From positions 372,001 to 436,000 of the forward strand of contig NZ_AMQH01000006.1 of NCBI RefSeq assembly GCF_000300195.1: a stretch of 64,000 bases of DNA, read 5' to 3'. The translations under genes were made by a program, and so were the position numbers. The notes beneath the pieces were generated by a model. That model worked only from the letters and a program-made list of their open reading frames with translations, was not told where the DNA came from and ran no database searches. The stretch is from Clostridium tunisiense TJ. Its GTDB lineage: Bacteria > Bacillota > Clostridia > Clostridiales > Clostridiaceae. Of the stretch, positions 45,788 through 54,652 are shown one piece after another (position 1 is the stretch's first letter; each line of letters starts with the position of its first letter).

Positions 45788-46684
45788 TTAAACTAATACA
45801 GCTCCAAGTGCTATTGAATAAAGCTTAGACTTAGCACTATCTGCTCTTGAAACTAAAACTACTGGACACTTAGCACCAACAATAACTCCAGCACTTTCTG
45901 CTTGAGCAAAGTAAGTTAAAGATTTCCCTAAGAAATTACCAGCTTCAATATTTGGAACTAATAATATATCTGTTTCCCCTGCAACCTCACTTACAATTCC
46001 TTTATGATGTGCAGCTTCCTTAGAAATAGCATTATCTAGTGCTAATGGTCCATCTATAATGCAACCTTTAATTTGTCCTCTTTTATTCATAGTAGCTAAA
46101 GCTGCTGCATCTAAAGTTGCTTGCATTGAAGGATTAACTACTTCTACAGCACAAATTGGTGCAACCATTGGCTTCTCTATTTGTAGTGAATGAGCAACCT
46201 TTACTGCATTATTAATTATTCCAATCTTGTCCTTTAACTCTGGATAAGGTACCATACCTCCATCAGTTAAAAATAATAACTTGTGATAAGTTGGTACTTC
46301 ATAGATCATCACATGAGATAAAAGATTGTTTGTTTTAAGTCCAGCTTCTTTATTTAGTACAGCCTTTAGTAAATCAGCAGTTCCTAAAATCCCCTTCATT
46401 AAAAACTGTGCTTCTCCCCTACTTACAAGGTCCACTGCTTTTGCAGCAGCTTTATTAATATCACACTCGTCCTCAATTCTCATATTAGATAAATCTAAGT
46501 TTAATTCTTCTCCTAGAGATAATATTTTTGTCTTATCCCCAACTAATATAGCATCAACTATGTTATCCTTTACAGCTTGTACCACTGCTTCTAAAACAAC
46601 CTTATCTTGGGCTGCAGCAATGGCTATAGTTTTCTTTTGTCTTTCCTTAGCTAAGCTAATGAGTTCTTCTAACTTTCTTATCAT
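45788..46684 (-). CDS. ptb: Phosphate butyryltransferase (phosphate acyltransferase)
   Basis: A 298-residue enzyme of the PTA_PTB family that swaps CoA for phosphate on a short acyl-CoA. Typical parts are AAAQDKVVLEAVVQAV, LMKGILGTADLLKAVLNKEAGL, LLFLTDGGMVPYPELKDKIGIINNAV and VPNIEAGNFLGKSLTYFA. The usual partner butyrate kinase (buk) is not next to it. Being upstream of iorAB suggests it could turn acyl-CoA from 2-oxoacid oxidation into acyl phosphate; this is inferred. AAGGGG precedes the ATG. Confidence 0.93.
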   Translation of the reverse strand: MIRKLEELISLAKERQKKTIAIAAAQDKVVLEAVVQAVKDNIVDAILVGDKTKILSLGEELNLDLSNMRIEDECDINKAAAKAVDLVSRGEAQFLMKGILGTADLLKAVLNKEAGLKTNNLLSHVMIYEVPTYHKLLFLTDGGMVPYPELKDKIGIINNAVKVAHSLQIEKPMVAPICAVEVVNPSMQATLDAAALATMNKRGQIKGCIIDGPLALDNAISKEAAHHKGIVSEVAGETDILLVPNIEAGNFLGKSLTYFAQAESAGVIVGAKCPVVLVSRADSAKSKLYSIALGAVLV

Positions 46685-46743
46685 AGTTTCACCCCTTGAT
46701 TATAAATAAAAAATTAAATACAAGTTGTTATGCAAACCAATAA

Positions 46744-46773
46744 AGTTACATAGCAATTTATTGCTATGTAACT
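46744..46773 (-). promoter_or_regulatory. Perfect 13-bp inverted repeat upstream of ptb
   Basis: AGTTACATAGCAA and its exact complement with a 4-base loop, 60 bases before the ptb start. It is followed on the minus strand by TTATTGGTTTG. It may be an operator, a leader hairpin or a terminator of upstream transcription. Confidence 0.5.
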
Positions 46774-47041
46774 ATGGACACATAAAAGATGTATATTTCT
46801 AAAAATTTCTTATATTCACAATTTTAGTATAAACTTTTTGCTATTTTTCGTCAATTTTACCTGCTAAAGTAAAATGCCTGTAAGCAAGTTTTTTTTATTT
46901 ATTCATAAATACATAGAGTTTAAATTGTATTTAATAAATTTCTTTTACTATAGTTTATTTAAATTACATTACTATTCGGTGATCATAAAAATTCTTTTTA
47001 AATCAAGAATACTTATTTACTCCAATCTGTTTTTAAGCAAG

Positions 47042-47066
47042 AAAAAAACAGGGTTATCTCCCTGTT
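47042..47066 (-). terminator. Second terminator downstream of the hydrolase gene
   Basis: Perfect 7-bp stem AACAGGG/CCCTGTT with a 6-base loop, followed on the minus strand by TTTTTTTC. Confidence 0.8.
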
Positions 47067-47114
47067 AATAATTTGTTTTATAATAAACTTATCCAATTTG
47101 GATTTTCGATATAA

Positions 47115-47152
47115 TAAAAAACACCCATAGATTTGATATGCACAAATCTATG
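47115..47152 (-). terminator. First terminator of the hydrolase/PPTase pair
   Basis: Perfect 10-bp stem CATAGATTTG/CAAATCTATG, then GGTGTTTTTTATT on the minus strand. It begins 12 bases after the hydrolase stop. Confidence 0.85.
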
Positions 47153-47163
47153 AATGCCTCCTC

Positions 47164-47931
47164 TTACAGATGTTCTTTTAACCATGTAACTGCGTCTTCT
47201 ATCATTCCCATTGTTATCTTATGATTTATATTTGCAACCTCAATTAATCGAAGATTACTTGGATTTTTTGTATATAGTGGGCTTACTTTATCATAAAATA
47301 ACCTTTGAGTTTCAATTGGTACTGAAGTATCTTGTACTCCATGCAATATTAAAATGGCTTTTTCTTTTATTCTGTCGCCATTGTTTGCTGGGTCATATGA
47401 TTTTACAATTCGATTATCTTCGTCACTAGGTGGTGGCATATGATTTCTTTTAATAGCTTCTTGCCAAGCAAATGTTCCATTAAGTCCGATAAGGCATTTC
47501 ACATTCAGGTTTTCGACCATAACTCCCCCCGCAGTAATTGCCCCCATAGAACTTCCCATAATTCCAATCCTTTTAGCATCAGCATCATGCTCTCTTATAA
47601 TTGTATCTATAAACTGCTTAGACTCCTTAATGCTTTGAATTATTATTTTCCACAAATATCTATCACAATTTTCAATATTATCATGATCTATAGCATCTCT
47701 TTCCCCGTGATGTAAAGCATCTGGGACAACAATCTGATATCCGTAAGCAGCAATTGTCATTGCATTAAATCTTATAAATTCTTTACTTGAATGCCATCCA
47801 TGATAAAATATTACTGTTGGTAATACTCCTCCATACCCATTTGGTCTAAATTTTAAAAATGGAATACCGTTTGCTTCCTCTCTTGTAATTGAAATGAAAT
47901 TATTTTCATATTGAAAAATTGACCAACCCAT
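47164..47931 (-). CDS. Alpha/beta hydrolase (dienelactone hydrolase-like)
   Basis: A 255-residue serine hydrolase. The oxyanion region is VIFYHGWHSSKE, the nucleophile lies in GIMGSSMGAITAGG (about residue 126), the acid in LHGVQDTSVP and the His in NINHKI. The substrate is unknown. It starts 12 bases after the PPTase stop on the same strand, so the two are an operon. AGGAGAGCAAAAG precedes the ATG. No signal peptide. Confidence 0.88.
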   Translation of the reverse strand: MGWSIFQYENNFISITREEANGIPFLKFRPNGYGGVLPTVIFYHGWHSSKEFIRFNAMTIAAYGYQIVVPDALHHGERDAIDHDNIENCDRYLWKIIIQSIKESKQFIDTIIREHDADAKRIGIMGSSMGAITAGGVMVENLNVKCLIGLNGTFAWQEAIKRNHMPPPSDEDNRIVKSYDPANNGDRIKEKAILILHGVQDTSVPIETQRLFYDKVSPLYTKNPSNLRLIEVANINHKITMGMIEDAVTWLKEHL

Positions 47932-47942
47932 CTTTTGCTCTC

Positions 47943-48647
47943 CTACCTATTCAATATTAAATCCAATATATTTTCAATTAAACAATTTTGCTCTAATCTT
48001 ATTATGTTATTTGAAATTTTTTTATTTAATGAACATACAGCTACTTTATAACCCAAATCTATATCAAACAATTTAAAAGTATATTCCTTATTTTCACTGT
48101 TACTAATCACTTTAATATTTTCATATTGATCTATTTCAATTGAAAATGACTTTAAAGGCATTGATAACCCTTGTCCACAAAATTTGATATAGCTCTCTTT
48201 TAAGGTCCATATTTCATAAAATCTATCTAATTTAGATTTCGAATCTTTATTGGCAATATACTGAAATTCCTTTTCTGTAAAAAAGTTTTTAGCTATCTCT
48301 TCAAACTCCAGGTGTTTTATCTCTTCAATATCTACTCCTATAGGTTTATCATCAATTGCACATAATACATACTCCCCCGAATGAGATATATTAAAATTAA
48401 AATTTGGATAGCCTTTCAGATATGGCTTGCCATATTGATTTTTATTGAATCTTATATGTTTATTATTAATCTTTAGGTTTTCAATAACTATTTTTCTTAT
48501 TAATATTTCCCCAATCAGCGTTCTAATCTTATCTTTTTTATTAATCAACTTTTTAATTTTATAACTTTTTTCTGAATCAATTAGTAAACATAGCTTATCC
48601 AGTTCTTCTTCACTAATATCAAAAATTTTTACAACATAAATCTCCAT
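47943..48647 (-). CDS. Sfp-type 4'-phosphopantetheinyl transferase
   Basis: A 234-residue enzyme that moves phosphopantetheine from CoA to carrier proteins. The metal motif is GVDIEEIKHLEFEEIAKNFFTEKEF (about residues 105-129), followed by WTLKESYIKFCGQGLSMPL. The two-domain Sfp length differs from AcpS (about 125 residues), so it likely serves non-ribosomal peptide, polyketide or similar carriers, none of which are in the window. I chose the ATG at 48645-48647 with GGAGA upstream; the frame is open 27 codons earlier. Confidence 0.9.
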   Translation of the reverse strand: MEIYVVKIFDISEEELDKLCLLIDSEKSYKIKKLINKKDKIRTLIGEILIRKIVIENLKINNKHIRFNKNQYGKPYLKGYPNFNFNISHSGEYVLCAIDDKPIGVDIEEIKHLEFEEIAKNFFTEKEFQYIANKDSKSKLDRFYEIWTLKESYIKFCGQGLSMPLKSFSIEIDQYENIKVISNSENKEYTFKLFDIDLGYKVAVCSLNKKISNNIIRLEQNCLIENILDLILNR

Positions 48648-49040
48648 AAAGTTCTCCATCATAAACTTTTTATCTTGATATACTTCAAAATATTTCATAA
48701 TAATTAATACATTTCCATTAACTAACATTATACATCATATTTACTAATTTATTATTATCTTTAAATATTTATAAAAACATATAGTTTCATATCTTTTTGT
48801 GAACTTAACCTTTGTTTCTTCCTTTTAAAATGCCTACTAAAATCTCCTAATTCTTTTCAAGAAGGAATTATAAAATAAATAATTTAAATAACGAAGGGGT
48901 TGGTTTTGAAAGAATTCATTTTGAAAAAATTCATCAAAGCATAGAAAAAAGCTATGATATTCTAAAATTAAAGTATGTTCTTAAAAGAATACACTGTAAT
49001 AATTTAGGTTATCATAGCTTTTAATATTTTATTACACTCA
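48648..49040. other. Gene-free stretch upstream of the PPTase gene
   Basis: 393 bases. It holds the long aroD terminator (48945-49022) and the presumed PPTase promoter. Nothing else is evident. Confidence 0.4.
48945..49022 (-). terminator. Long-armed terminator of aroD
   Basis: Outer perfect 13-bp stem AAAAGCTATGATA with its complement encloses a second hairpin around GTATTCTTTTAAGAACATAC. The minus strand continues with TTTTTTC. It lies 18 bases after the aroD stop. Confidence 0.8.
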
Positions 49041-49808
49041 TTAATAATTATACTGATGAATTGTATCAATAATCTTTCTTAACTCCTCTACTGGAACTTG
49101 CCCAGGAGCAGACATTTCCTTTCCTGACCCAAAGGTTATATCCGAACCAAAAATTTCACCAGAAATTCTGCTAATTAGCCCCATATTTCCCATAGCCATT
49201 GTAATAATAGGTATATTCCCGTAACCCTCTTTCATAATTCTAGAGGCATCTAGTAAGTTAATCACATCTTCAGTGGAATTGGGCATCACTGCAACCTTAA
49301 AAATGTGCGCCCCTAAACTAACAGCTCTTTGATATCTATCTAGAATTTCATCTTTAGAAGGAGTTTTTTCAAAGTCATGAGCAGATAAAATAACAGCAAC
49401 TCCATTTTCTTCAGCAGTTGAAATTATTTCTTCAATATGCTTCTCATCATTGAATAGCTCAATATCAACTATATCAATTAATTTTGTTCTTATTATTTCT
49501 TTATTTAACTTTAAATAATATTCTCTAGTAACTTCTTTTTCTCCACCCTCTTTAAGGCTACGAAAGGTAAAGATAATAGGTATATCAGTTAATAGCTTCC
49601 TGATTTCTTGCAGTACAGTCTTAATTTTATCTATATTTAAAAAGTCATCATAAAAATCAACTCGCCACTCTACTAAATCCAAAGGTAATTCCTTTAAGTA
49701 ACTTGCCTCTTCCATAAGTTCTTCAAGACTCTTTCCTACCAAGGGTGCACAAATTTTTGGAATACCTTCTCCAATTGCAACATTTCTAACCTTAACCACA
49801 CTCTTCAT
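49041..49808 (-). CDS. aroD: Type I 3-dehydroquinate dehydratase
   Basis: A 255-residue class I enzyme that forms 3-dehydroshikimate through a Schiff base. The N-terminus KICAPLVGKSLEELMEEA, EWRVDFYDD, the catalytic His in ILSAHDFEKTP and the Lys in HIFKVAVMPNS are all present; the C-terminus has MGNMGLISRISGEIFGSDITFG. AAGGAAGG precedes the ATG. It stands alone, away from other shikimate genes. Confidence 0.97.
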   Translation of the reverse strand: MKSVVKVRNVAIGEGIPKICAPLVGKSLEELMEEASYLKELPLDLVEWRVDFYDDFLNIDKIKTVLQEIRKLLTDIPIIFTFRSLKEGGEKEVTREYYLKLNKEIIRTKLIDIVDIELFNDEKHIEEIISTAEENGVAVILSAHDFEKTPSKDEILDRYQRAVSLGAHIFKVAVMPNSTEDVINLLDASRIMKEGYGNIPIITMAMGNMGLISRISGEIFGSDITFGSGKEMSAPGQVPVEELRKIIDTIHQYNY

Positions 49809-50040
49809 ATGAATCCTTCCTTTTATATCTTTGTGTATATTTTATCATAAAGAATAACTTTTTCTTTAAGTTTTTAATATTATTTCAAAATCCTTCTTCT
49901 TTTTACACCTCTTTACCAAACTGTGTAATATACTATAATAAAATACTTATTTTTCTTTACATTAGTTTAGTGAACAACAATGCCTTTTATACATAATGTT
50001 ATTTTATATAGATAAGTATTTAATCAAAGGGGATGATTTA

Positions 50041-50541
50041 GTGGAAAATTTGCTACATAAAAAAACATTGATAATAAGCTTTGTGGTCTTCCTACTAATA
50101 GTTATGTCTGCTTTATATTTTTCAAACAAAATAAGTTTGCGAACTTATAAAATTGCTCACTCATGGGCAATAGATGTAAAGGACCCAACGCAGGTATATG
50201 ATAATTCAGATTTTATTTTTATTGGAACAGTAGAAAAACAGGTTGGAACAATAACTTATGGCAACTTCCCAGAAACTCAATTTTCTGTAAAGGTTCATCA
50301 GGTTATTAAAGGGAATATAAAAAATACTATCATTGTAAACCAAGAAGGTGGTATAAAGAATTATACATTGACAATAGCAGAAGGAGATAAGTTGCTGATT
50401 CCTGGTGAGAAATATTTACTTATAGGCAAGTTTGACAAAGAAACTAACATTTACACTGTACTACCAGTATACGGTGATGTTCTAATAAGTGATGATTTAG
50501 ATATCCAAAAGCACGTGGATACATTTAGCAAATTTAACTAA
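50041..50541 (+). CDS. Membrane-anchored extracytoplasmic protein, function unknown
   Basis: A 166-residue protein from GTG at 50041, with AAGGGG 8 bases upstream; an ATG 15 codons earlier has no ribosome site. One hydrophobic helix (about residues 8-26) is followed by a beta-rich outer domain with SDFIFIGTVEKQVGT, QFSVKVHQVIKGNIKNTIIVNQEGG and PGEKYLLIGKFDKETNIYTV. That pattern looks like an OB or beta-barrel domain seen in small secreted clostridial and Bacillus proteins. No catalytic motif is visible. Transcribed alone on the plus strand. Confidence 0.75.
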   Translation: MENLLHKKTLIISFVVFLLIVMSALYFSNKISLRTYKIAHSWAIDVKDPTQVYDNSDFIFIGTVEKQVGTITYGNFPETQFSVKVHQVIKGNIKNTIIVNQEGGIKNYTLTIAEGDKLLIPGEKYLLIGKFDKETNIYTVLPVYGDVLISDDLDIQKHVDTFSKFN

Positions 50542-50598
50542 TACAAAAATAGTGTTATCTCCTACTTTGTTTTAGAGTAGCCCTTTTTACTATAAGCA

Positions 50599-50637
50599 AA
50601 AAATCAAGAGTAGATCTTCTTTTAAGAAGCCTACTCT
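50599..50637 (-). terminator. Terminator of the hydroxy-acid oxidase-like gene
   Basis: Stem AGAGTAG/CTACTCT with an inner CTTCTT/AAGAAG, followed on the minus strand by TGATTTTTTG. It lies about 20 bases after the stop. Confidence 0.8.
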
Positions 50638-50656
50638 CTTTTAATTGATATTCTAT

Positions 50657-51676
50657 TTATTTTCTAAATATAACTCTACCATCTATATTTTTAACATCCT
50701 TACAGCCTGTTAAAACCATAGCTGATTTTAGTTCTCCCTTTAATTCTTCTACATAAGTCTTAACTCCTTCAGTCTGTCCTCCAAAGGAAGCTGTAACGAA
50801 AGGTCTTCCAATAAGTACTGCGTCAGCACCTAGAGCAATAAACTTAAGTACATCTACTCCAGTTCTTACTCCTCCATCTGCTAGGATAGTTACTTTTCCT
50901 TTTACAGCATTAGCAATATCCTCTAAAACCTCAGCTACTCCTGGAGTTTGATCTAATACTCTTCCTCCATGATTTGATACTACTATAGCATCTACTCCTG
51001 CCTCCACTGCTAGTAGAGCTTCGTCTACTGTCATGATTCCTTTAAGGATAAATGGAAGTTTAGTACTTTTTACTAATTCTTTTATGTCTTCAACAGTTTT
51101 AGGCATTACTGGTTTTCCGTGAAGAGCTAGGGTTATAAGCCCACAAGCATCTATGTCCATTCCTACTGCGAAGGCTCCAGCTTCTTCAGCCATTTTTATC
51201 TTTTTAATTACATTTTCATTTTCCCAAGGTTTAATAAATACAATCCCTTGTCCCTCAGCTTTCTTTAAAGCTTGAAGATTAGTAATCAGGAAGGAGTCCA
51301 CTGCTGTATCCCCTACCATTGGATATATGCCTGCATTTAAGCATCCATCAATTACCCAGGATATATACTCTTCCTCAGTAAATTTTCCACCCATGTTTAA
51401 AGTAGTTCCTGAAACAGGTGCTGCAAACACTGGAATATCTAGCTTTTTACCAAATAGTTCAATTGAGGTATCAGGATTTTTAGCATCATGAATTACTCTC
51501 ATGTTTAGCTTATATTTATTTAAAGCATCAATATTTACCTTAAAGGCATCTCCTGAGCCTTTACCACCCATTCCAGGCACTTGTCCAGCACAAGCAACTC
51601 CATTACAAACTGGACAAACTTTGCAACTATTGTTAAGGTTTTCTCTAGCAGCTTTTCTTACTTCTTTAATATTCAT
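50657..51676 (-). CDS. FMN-dependent alpha-hydroxy-acid oxidizing protein
   Basis: A 339-residue TIM-barrel flavoprotein of the lactate oxidase/glycolate oxidase family. The family signature with the catalytic His is VVSNHGGRVLDQTPGVAEVL (about residues 232-251). ILADGGVRTGVDVLKFIALGADAVLIGRPF binds FMN phosphate. The N-terminus has CKVCPVCNGVACAGQVPGMGG, a CxxCxxxxC cluster not found in classic members. GGAGGG precedes the ATG at 51674-51676. In an anaerobe the electron acceptor is unlikely to be oxygen; the substrate is unknown. Confidence 0.9.
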   Translation of the reverse strand: MNIKEVRKAARENLNNSCKVCPVCNGVACAGQVPGMGGKGSGDAFKVNIDALNKYKLNMRVIHDAKNPDTSIELFGKKLDIPVFAAPVSGTTLNMGGKFTEEEYISWVIDGCLNAGIYPMVGDTAVDSFLITNLQALKKAEGQGIVFIKPWENENVIKKIKMAEEAGAFAVGMDIDACGLITLALHGKPVMPKTVEDIKELVKSTKLPFILKGIMTVDEALLAVEAGVDAIVVSNHGGRVLDQTPGVAEVLEDIANAVKGKVTILADGGVRTGVDVLKFIALGADAVLIGRPFVTASFGGQTEGVKTYVEELKGELKSAMVLTGCKDVKNIDGRVIFRK

Positions 51677-51773
51677 GAAAAATCCCTCCATCATAAGTTA
51701 TAATTTAATCTATTTTTTATAATTATTTTATATAACACTTATAGTAGCTTAAGGCATGTAAAAATAAATACAA

Positions 51774-52247
51774 CTAAAAACTATTTTCCTCAAAGCATTT
51801 TTCTAGTTCCTCTTCTGTATAAACCTTAATGCCATTTCTTAGGAGGAGTTCCGCAGCAACTCCATTGCCAGGCTTTTTATTACCACTGAAGGTTCCATCA
51901 TAAATAATTCCTTTTCCACAAGAAGGGCTTCTTGCTTTTAAAATAGCAACTTTTGCCTCTACAGCCTTTGCAATTTTAAAGGTTTCTATGGCTCCTTTTA
52001 TAAACTCCCCTGTTACATCATCATTTTCATCGGTTCCTTTAACTCTAGCTTTTCCATCTAATACTAAAGCTCCATCCCCTTCAATGATTTCATGAGCAAC
52101 TCTAGGAGTTTCTTGCCCTCCAAGCTGTTCTGGGCATACAGGAATAGCCTTGCCTTCTTGTAACAACTTAAGTACTTTTTCATTTAAGTTATTGCCACCA
52201 TCATATTTGCAGTTAATACCACAAAGACATCCACTTACTAAGATCAC
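51774..52247 (-). CDS. DUF523 family protein
   Basis: A 157-residue protein with the DUF523 signature: ILVSGCLCGINCKYDGG at the N-terminus, IPVCPEQLGG near residue 37 and ILKARSPSCGKGIIYDGTFSG near residue 103. Conserved cysteines (8, 10, 14, 39, 110) suggest metal or iron-sulfur binding. Related proteins act in tRNA sulfur chemistry (TudS-like 4-thiouracil desulfidases). The start is GTG with GAGGTGATAAA upstream. It lies 21 bases after mutS2. Confidence 0.92.
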   Translation of the reverse strand: MILVSGCLCGINCKYDGGNNLNEKVLKLLQEGKAIPVCPEQLGGQETPRVAHEIIEGDGALVLDGKARVKGTDENDDVTGEFIKGAIETFKIAKAVEAKVAILKARSPSCGKGIIYDGTFSGNKKPGNGVAAELLLRNGIKVYTEEELEKCFEENSF

Positions 52248-52268
52248 TTTATCACCTCAAAAATCCCT

Positions 52269-54635
52269 CTACTTTATTTGCACTACTGTAACTCCTGTTC
52301 CACCTTCACCATAGTTTCCTAGTCTAGAACCTTTTACATGAGGGTGTCTTCTTAACAGGTCAGTAATTGCACTTTTTAGTACTCCTGTTCCTTTTCCGTG
52401 AATTATGGTAACTTCATTTAGTCCACCAAGATAAACTTCATCTAAGTACTTATCTACAGTGTAAATTGCTTCTTCTGCATCCATACCTCTTAAATCCACA
52501 GAAGTTGCTACATTTTTAAGATTTAGTCTAGCTTCTCTTTTTTGCATTTTAGCTTTTTTCTTATCTTCTTGGTTTACCTTTGACTTTCTTAAATCAGAAA
52601 GTTTTACAGAAATTTTCATTATACCAGCTTGAACTTGAACTTCACCTTTGTTGTCAGGTTTTGAAAGTACTATTACATTTTGATTTAAGGATGGAAGATA
52701 AACGTCATCTCCCTCTCGAACTGTTTTTAGTTGTTCTCCTGTATACTCTTCTGACTTTTTCATGGAATCTTCCATGTTTTCAAGCCTATCCTTTATTTTT
52801 TTTCTTTCAGTTTCTAACATATTTCTAGCTTCTGAAGAATATCCTAATTTTTCAAGATCTCTAATATTTTTAAGAATATTATCTGCCTCATCTTTAGCAA
52901 TTTTAATAAGCTGTTTTGCTTCCCTTTGAGCCTCATAAAGGGCATTTTCTCTATTTTTCTCAAACTTATATAATTTCTCTTCAAATCTTTCCTTAAGCTT
53001 CTCTGCATCCTTCTTTAATATTTCAGCAGCACGAGCATCATTTTCTGCTTTAATACTCTTTTGCTGAAGACTTTGAATTAAATCTTCAAATTTAAGACTT
53101 TCACTTGATATATTTTCTCTTGCAGAGCTTATAATATATTCTGGTAGCCCTAGTCTTCTTGAAATTTCAAAGGCATTAGATTTACCTGGAACTCCAATTA
53201 AGAGATTATAAGTTGGTCTTAAGGTCTCCACGTTAAATTCCACAGAAGCATTTTCAACTCCCACAGTTTTAAGTGCATAACCTTTTAACTCACTATAGTG
53301 AGTGGTTGCTACAATTTTTGTGCTTCTTCCTCTTAGGTTTTCGAGAATAGACACCGCAAGGGCTGCTCCCTCTGTTGGATCAGTTCCTGAACCTAACTCA
53401 TCGAATAGAGCTAGAGTATTTTCATCTGCACCTTCAATAATTCCTACAATATTAGTCATATGAGAAGAGAAGGTAGATAGGCTTTGCTCTATGCTTTGCT
53501 CATCTCCAATGTCTGCAAATACTTTATCAAAGAAGCTTACCACTGAACCGGCTCTTGCTGGAATTAAAATTCCACTCATAGCCATTAAGTGAATAAGTCC
53601 AACGGTTTTTAAGGTTACAGTTTTTCCTCCAGTGTTTGGTCCCGTAATCACTAGAGAAGTAAATTCTCTACCTAAATAAATGTTACTTGGTACCACTACC
53701 TTTTGATCTATTAATGGGTGCCTTGCCTCAATTAAATCAATGATTCCCTTATCATTAACCTCAGGGCATATACAGTTAAGTTCACCAGCATACTTTGCTT
53801 TTGCAAAGATAAAGTCTAGTTCCCAAATTATATTTCCATTGTTTTCAACAATATCTACATTGGCAGTAACCTTTGATGAAAGTTCCCTTAGGATTCTTTC
53901 TATTTCTGCCTTTTCCTTAAGCATTAATTCTCTAATTTCATTATTAAGTTGAACTAAGCTCATTGGCTCAATAAATAAGGTTGCTCCAGAACCACTTTGG
54001 TCATGTACTAATCCCGGTACTTGATCCTTATATTCTGCTCTAACAGGAATAACATATCTATCTCCTCTAACGGTATATAGGTTTTCCTGTAAATATTTTG
54101 AGTTAGCTCTAACTAGTGACCCTACTTTATCTTTAACTGAAGAGCTTTTATCTCTTAAAGTTCTTCTAATACTATATAGCGCAGCACTTGCTCTATCTGA
54201 AATTTCTTCTTCACTTACAATTGCATTAAAAATTTCATCCTCAAGCTTTTTAAGTGGTACAAGTCCTATTATAATATCCTCAAGAACTCTATAGCCTTGC
54301 TCCTCTTCCTTGTGAGCAATGTAATCCTTAAATAATCTTGCACATCTTAGCATGGAACCAATCCTTAAAAGTTCTCCTGGCATTAAGGCTGAACCCTTAG
54401 CTGCCCTTGAAATTCCTTCTCTTACATCATGAATTCCATCAAAGGGTGGCGCTCCTTTTAAGCTTGAAATTTCTAGAGCCTCCTTAGTTTCTTCTAGGTG
54501 CTCTTTCATTTCATAAAGATTTTTATAAGGCATTAAATTATCAACAATATCTTTTCCCGCAGAGGTTTTGGCGTACTTTTTTATACTTTCTTTAATTTTT
54601 CCGTATTCTAATACCTTTAAGGTCTTCTCGTTCAT
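52269..54635 (-). CDS. mutS2: MutS2 family ATPase/nuclease
   Basis: A 788-residue MutS2 protein. It lacks the mismatch-recognition domains of MutS. It has the core and clamp (about residues 1-320), the ATPase with VITGPNTGGKTVTLKTVGL and LFDELGSGTDPTEGAALA, a coiled coil (about 510-630) and a C-terminal Smr domain with VDLRGMDAEEAIYTVDKYLDE and IHGKGTGVLK. In Bacillus it splits collided ribosomes; in other bacteria it suppresses recombination. AGGTGAAAGA precedes the ATG. Confidence 0.97.
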   Translation of the reverse strand: MNEKTLKVLEYGKIKESIKKYAKTSAGKDIVDNLMPYKNLYEMKEHLEETKEALEISSLKGAPPFDGIHDVREGISRAAKGSALMPGELLRIGSMLRCARLFKDYIAHKEEEQGYRVLEDIIIGLVPLKKLEDEIFNAIVSEEEISDRASAALYSIRRTLRDKSSSVKDKVGSLVRANSKYLQENLYTVRGDRYVIPVRAEYKDQVPGLVHDQSGSGATLFIEPMSLVQLNNEIRELMLKEKAEIERILRELSSKVTANVDIVENNGNIIWELDFIFAKAKYAGELNCICPEVNDKGIIDLIEARHPLIDQKVVVPSNIYLGREFTSLVITGPNTGGKTVTLKTVGLIHLMAMSGILIPARAGSVVSFFDKVFADIGDEQSIEQSLSTFSSHMTNIVGIIEGADENTLALFDELGSGTDPTEGAALAVSILENLRGRSTKIVATTHYSELKGYALKTVGVENASVEFNVETLRPTYNLLIGVPGKSNAFEISRRLGLPEYIISSARENISSESLKFEDLIQSLQQKSIKAENDARAAEILKKDAEKLKERFEEKLYKFEKNRENALYEAQREAKQLIKIAKDEADNILKNIRDLEKLGYSSEARNMLETERKKIKDRLENMEDSMKKSEEYTGEQLKTVREGDDVYLPSLNQNVIVLSKPDNKGEVQVQAGIMKISVKLSDLRKSKVNQEDKKKAKMQKREARLNLKNVATSVDLRGMDAEEAIYTVDKYLDEVYLGGLNEVTIIHGKGTGVLKSAITDLLRRHPHVKGSRLGNYGEGGTGVTVVQIK

Positions 54636-54652
54636 TCTTTCACCTGCTCTCT

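Larger units (their letters stand above)
46685..47163. other. Gene-free stretch between ptb and the hydrolase gene
   Basis: 479 bases. It contains the perfect hairpin at 46744-46773 and two tandem terminators at 47042-47066 and 47115-47152. A 64-codon plus-strand frame at 46874 has no ribosome site and was not called. Confidence 0.5.

Noticed and set aside
46326-46709. 127-codon plus-strand frame
   Set aside because: Antisense to ptb, with no ribosome site; the Ser/Ala-rich translation is typical of an antisense frame.
46874-47068. 64-codon plus-strand frame between ptb and the hydrolase gene
   Set aside because: No ribosome site, and composition almost all F, Y, I, L and K as expected from AT-rich non-coding DNA; it runs through a terminator.
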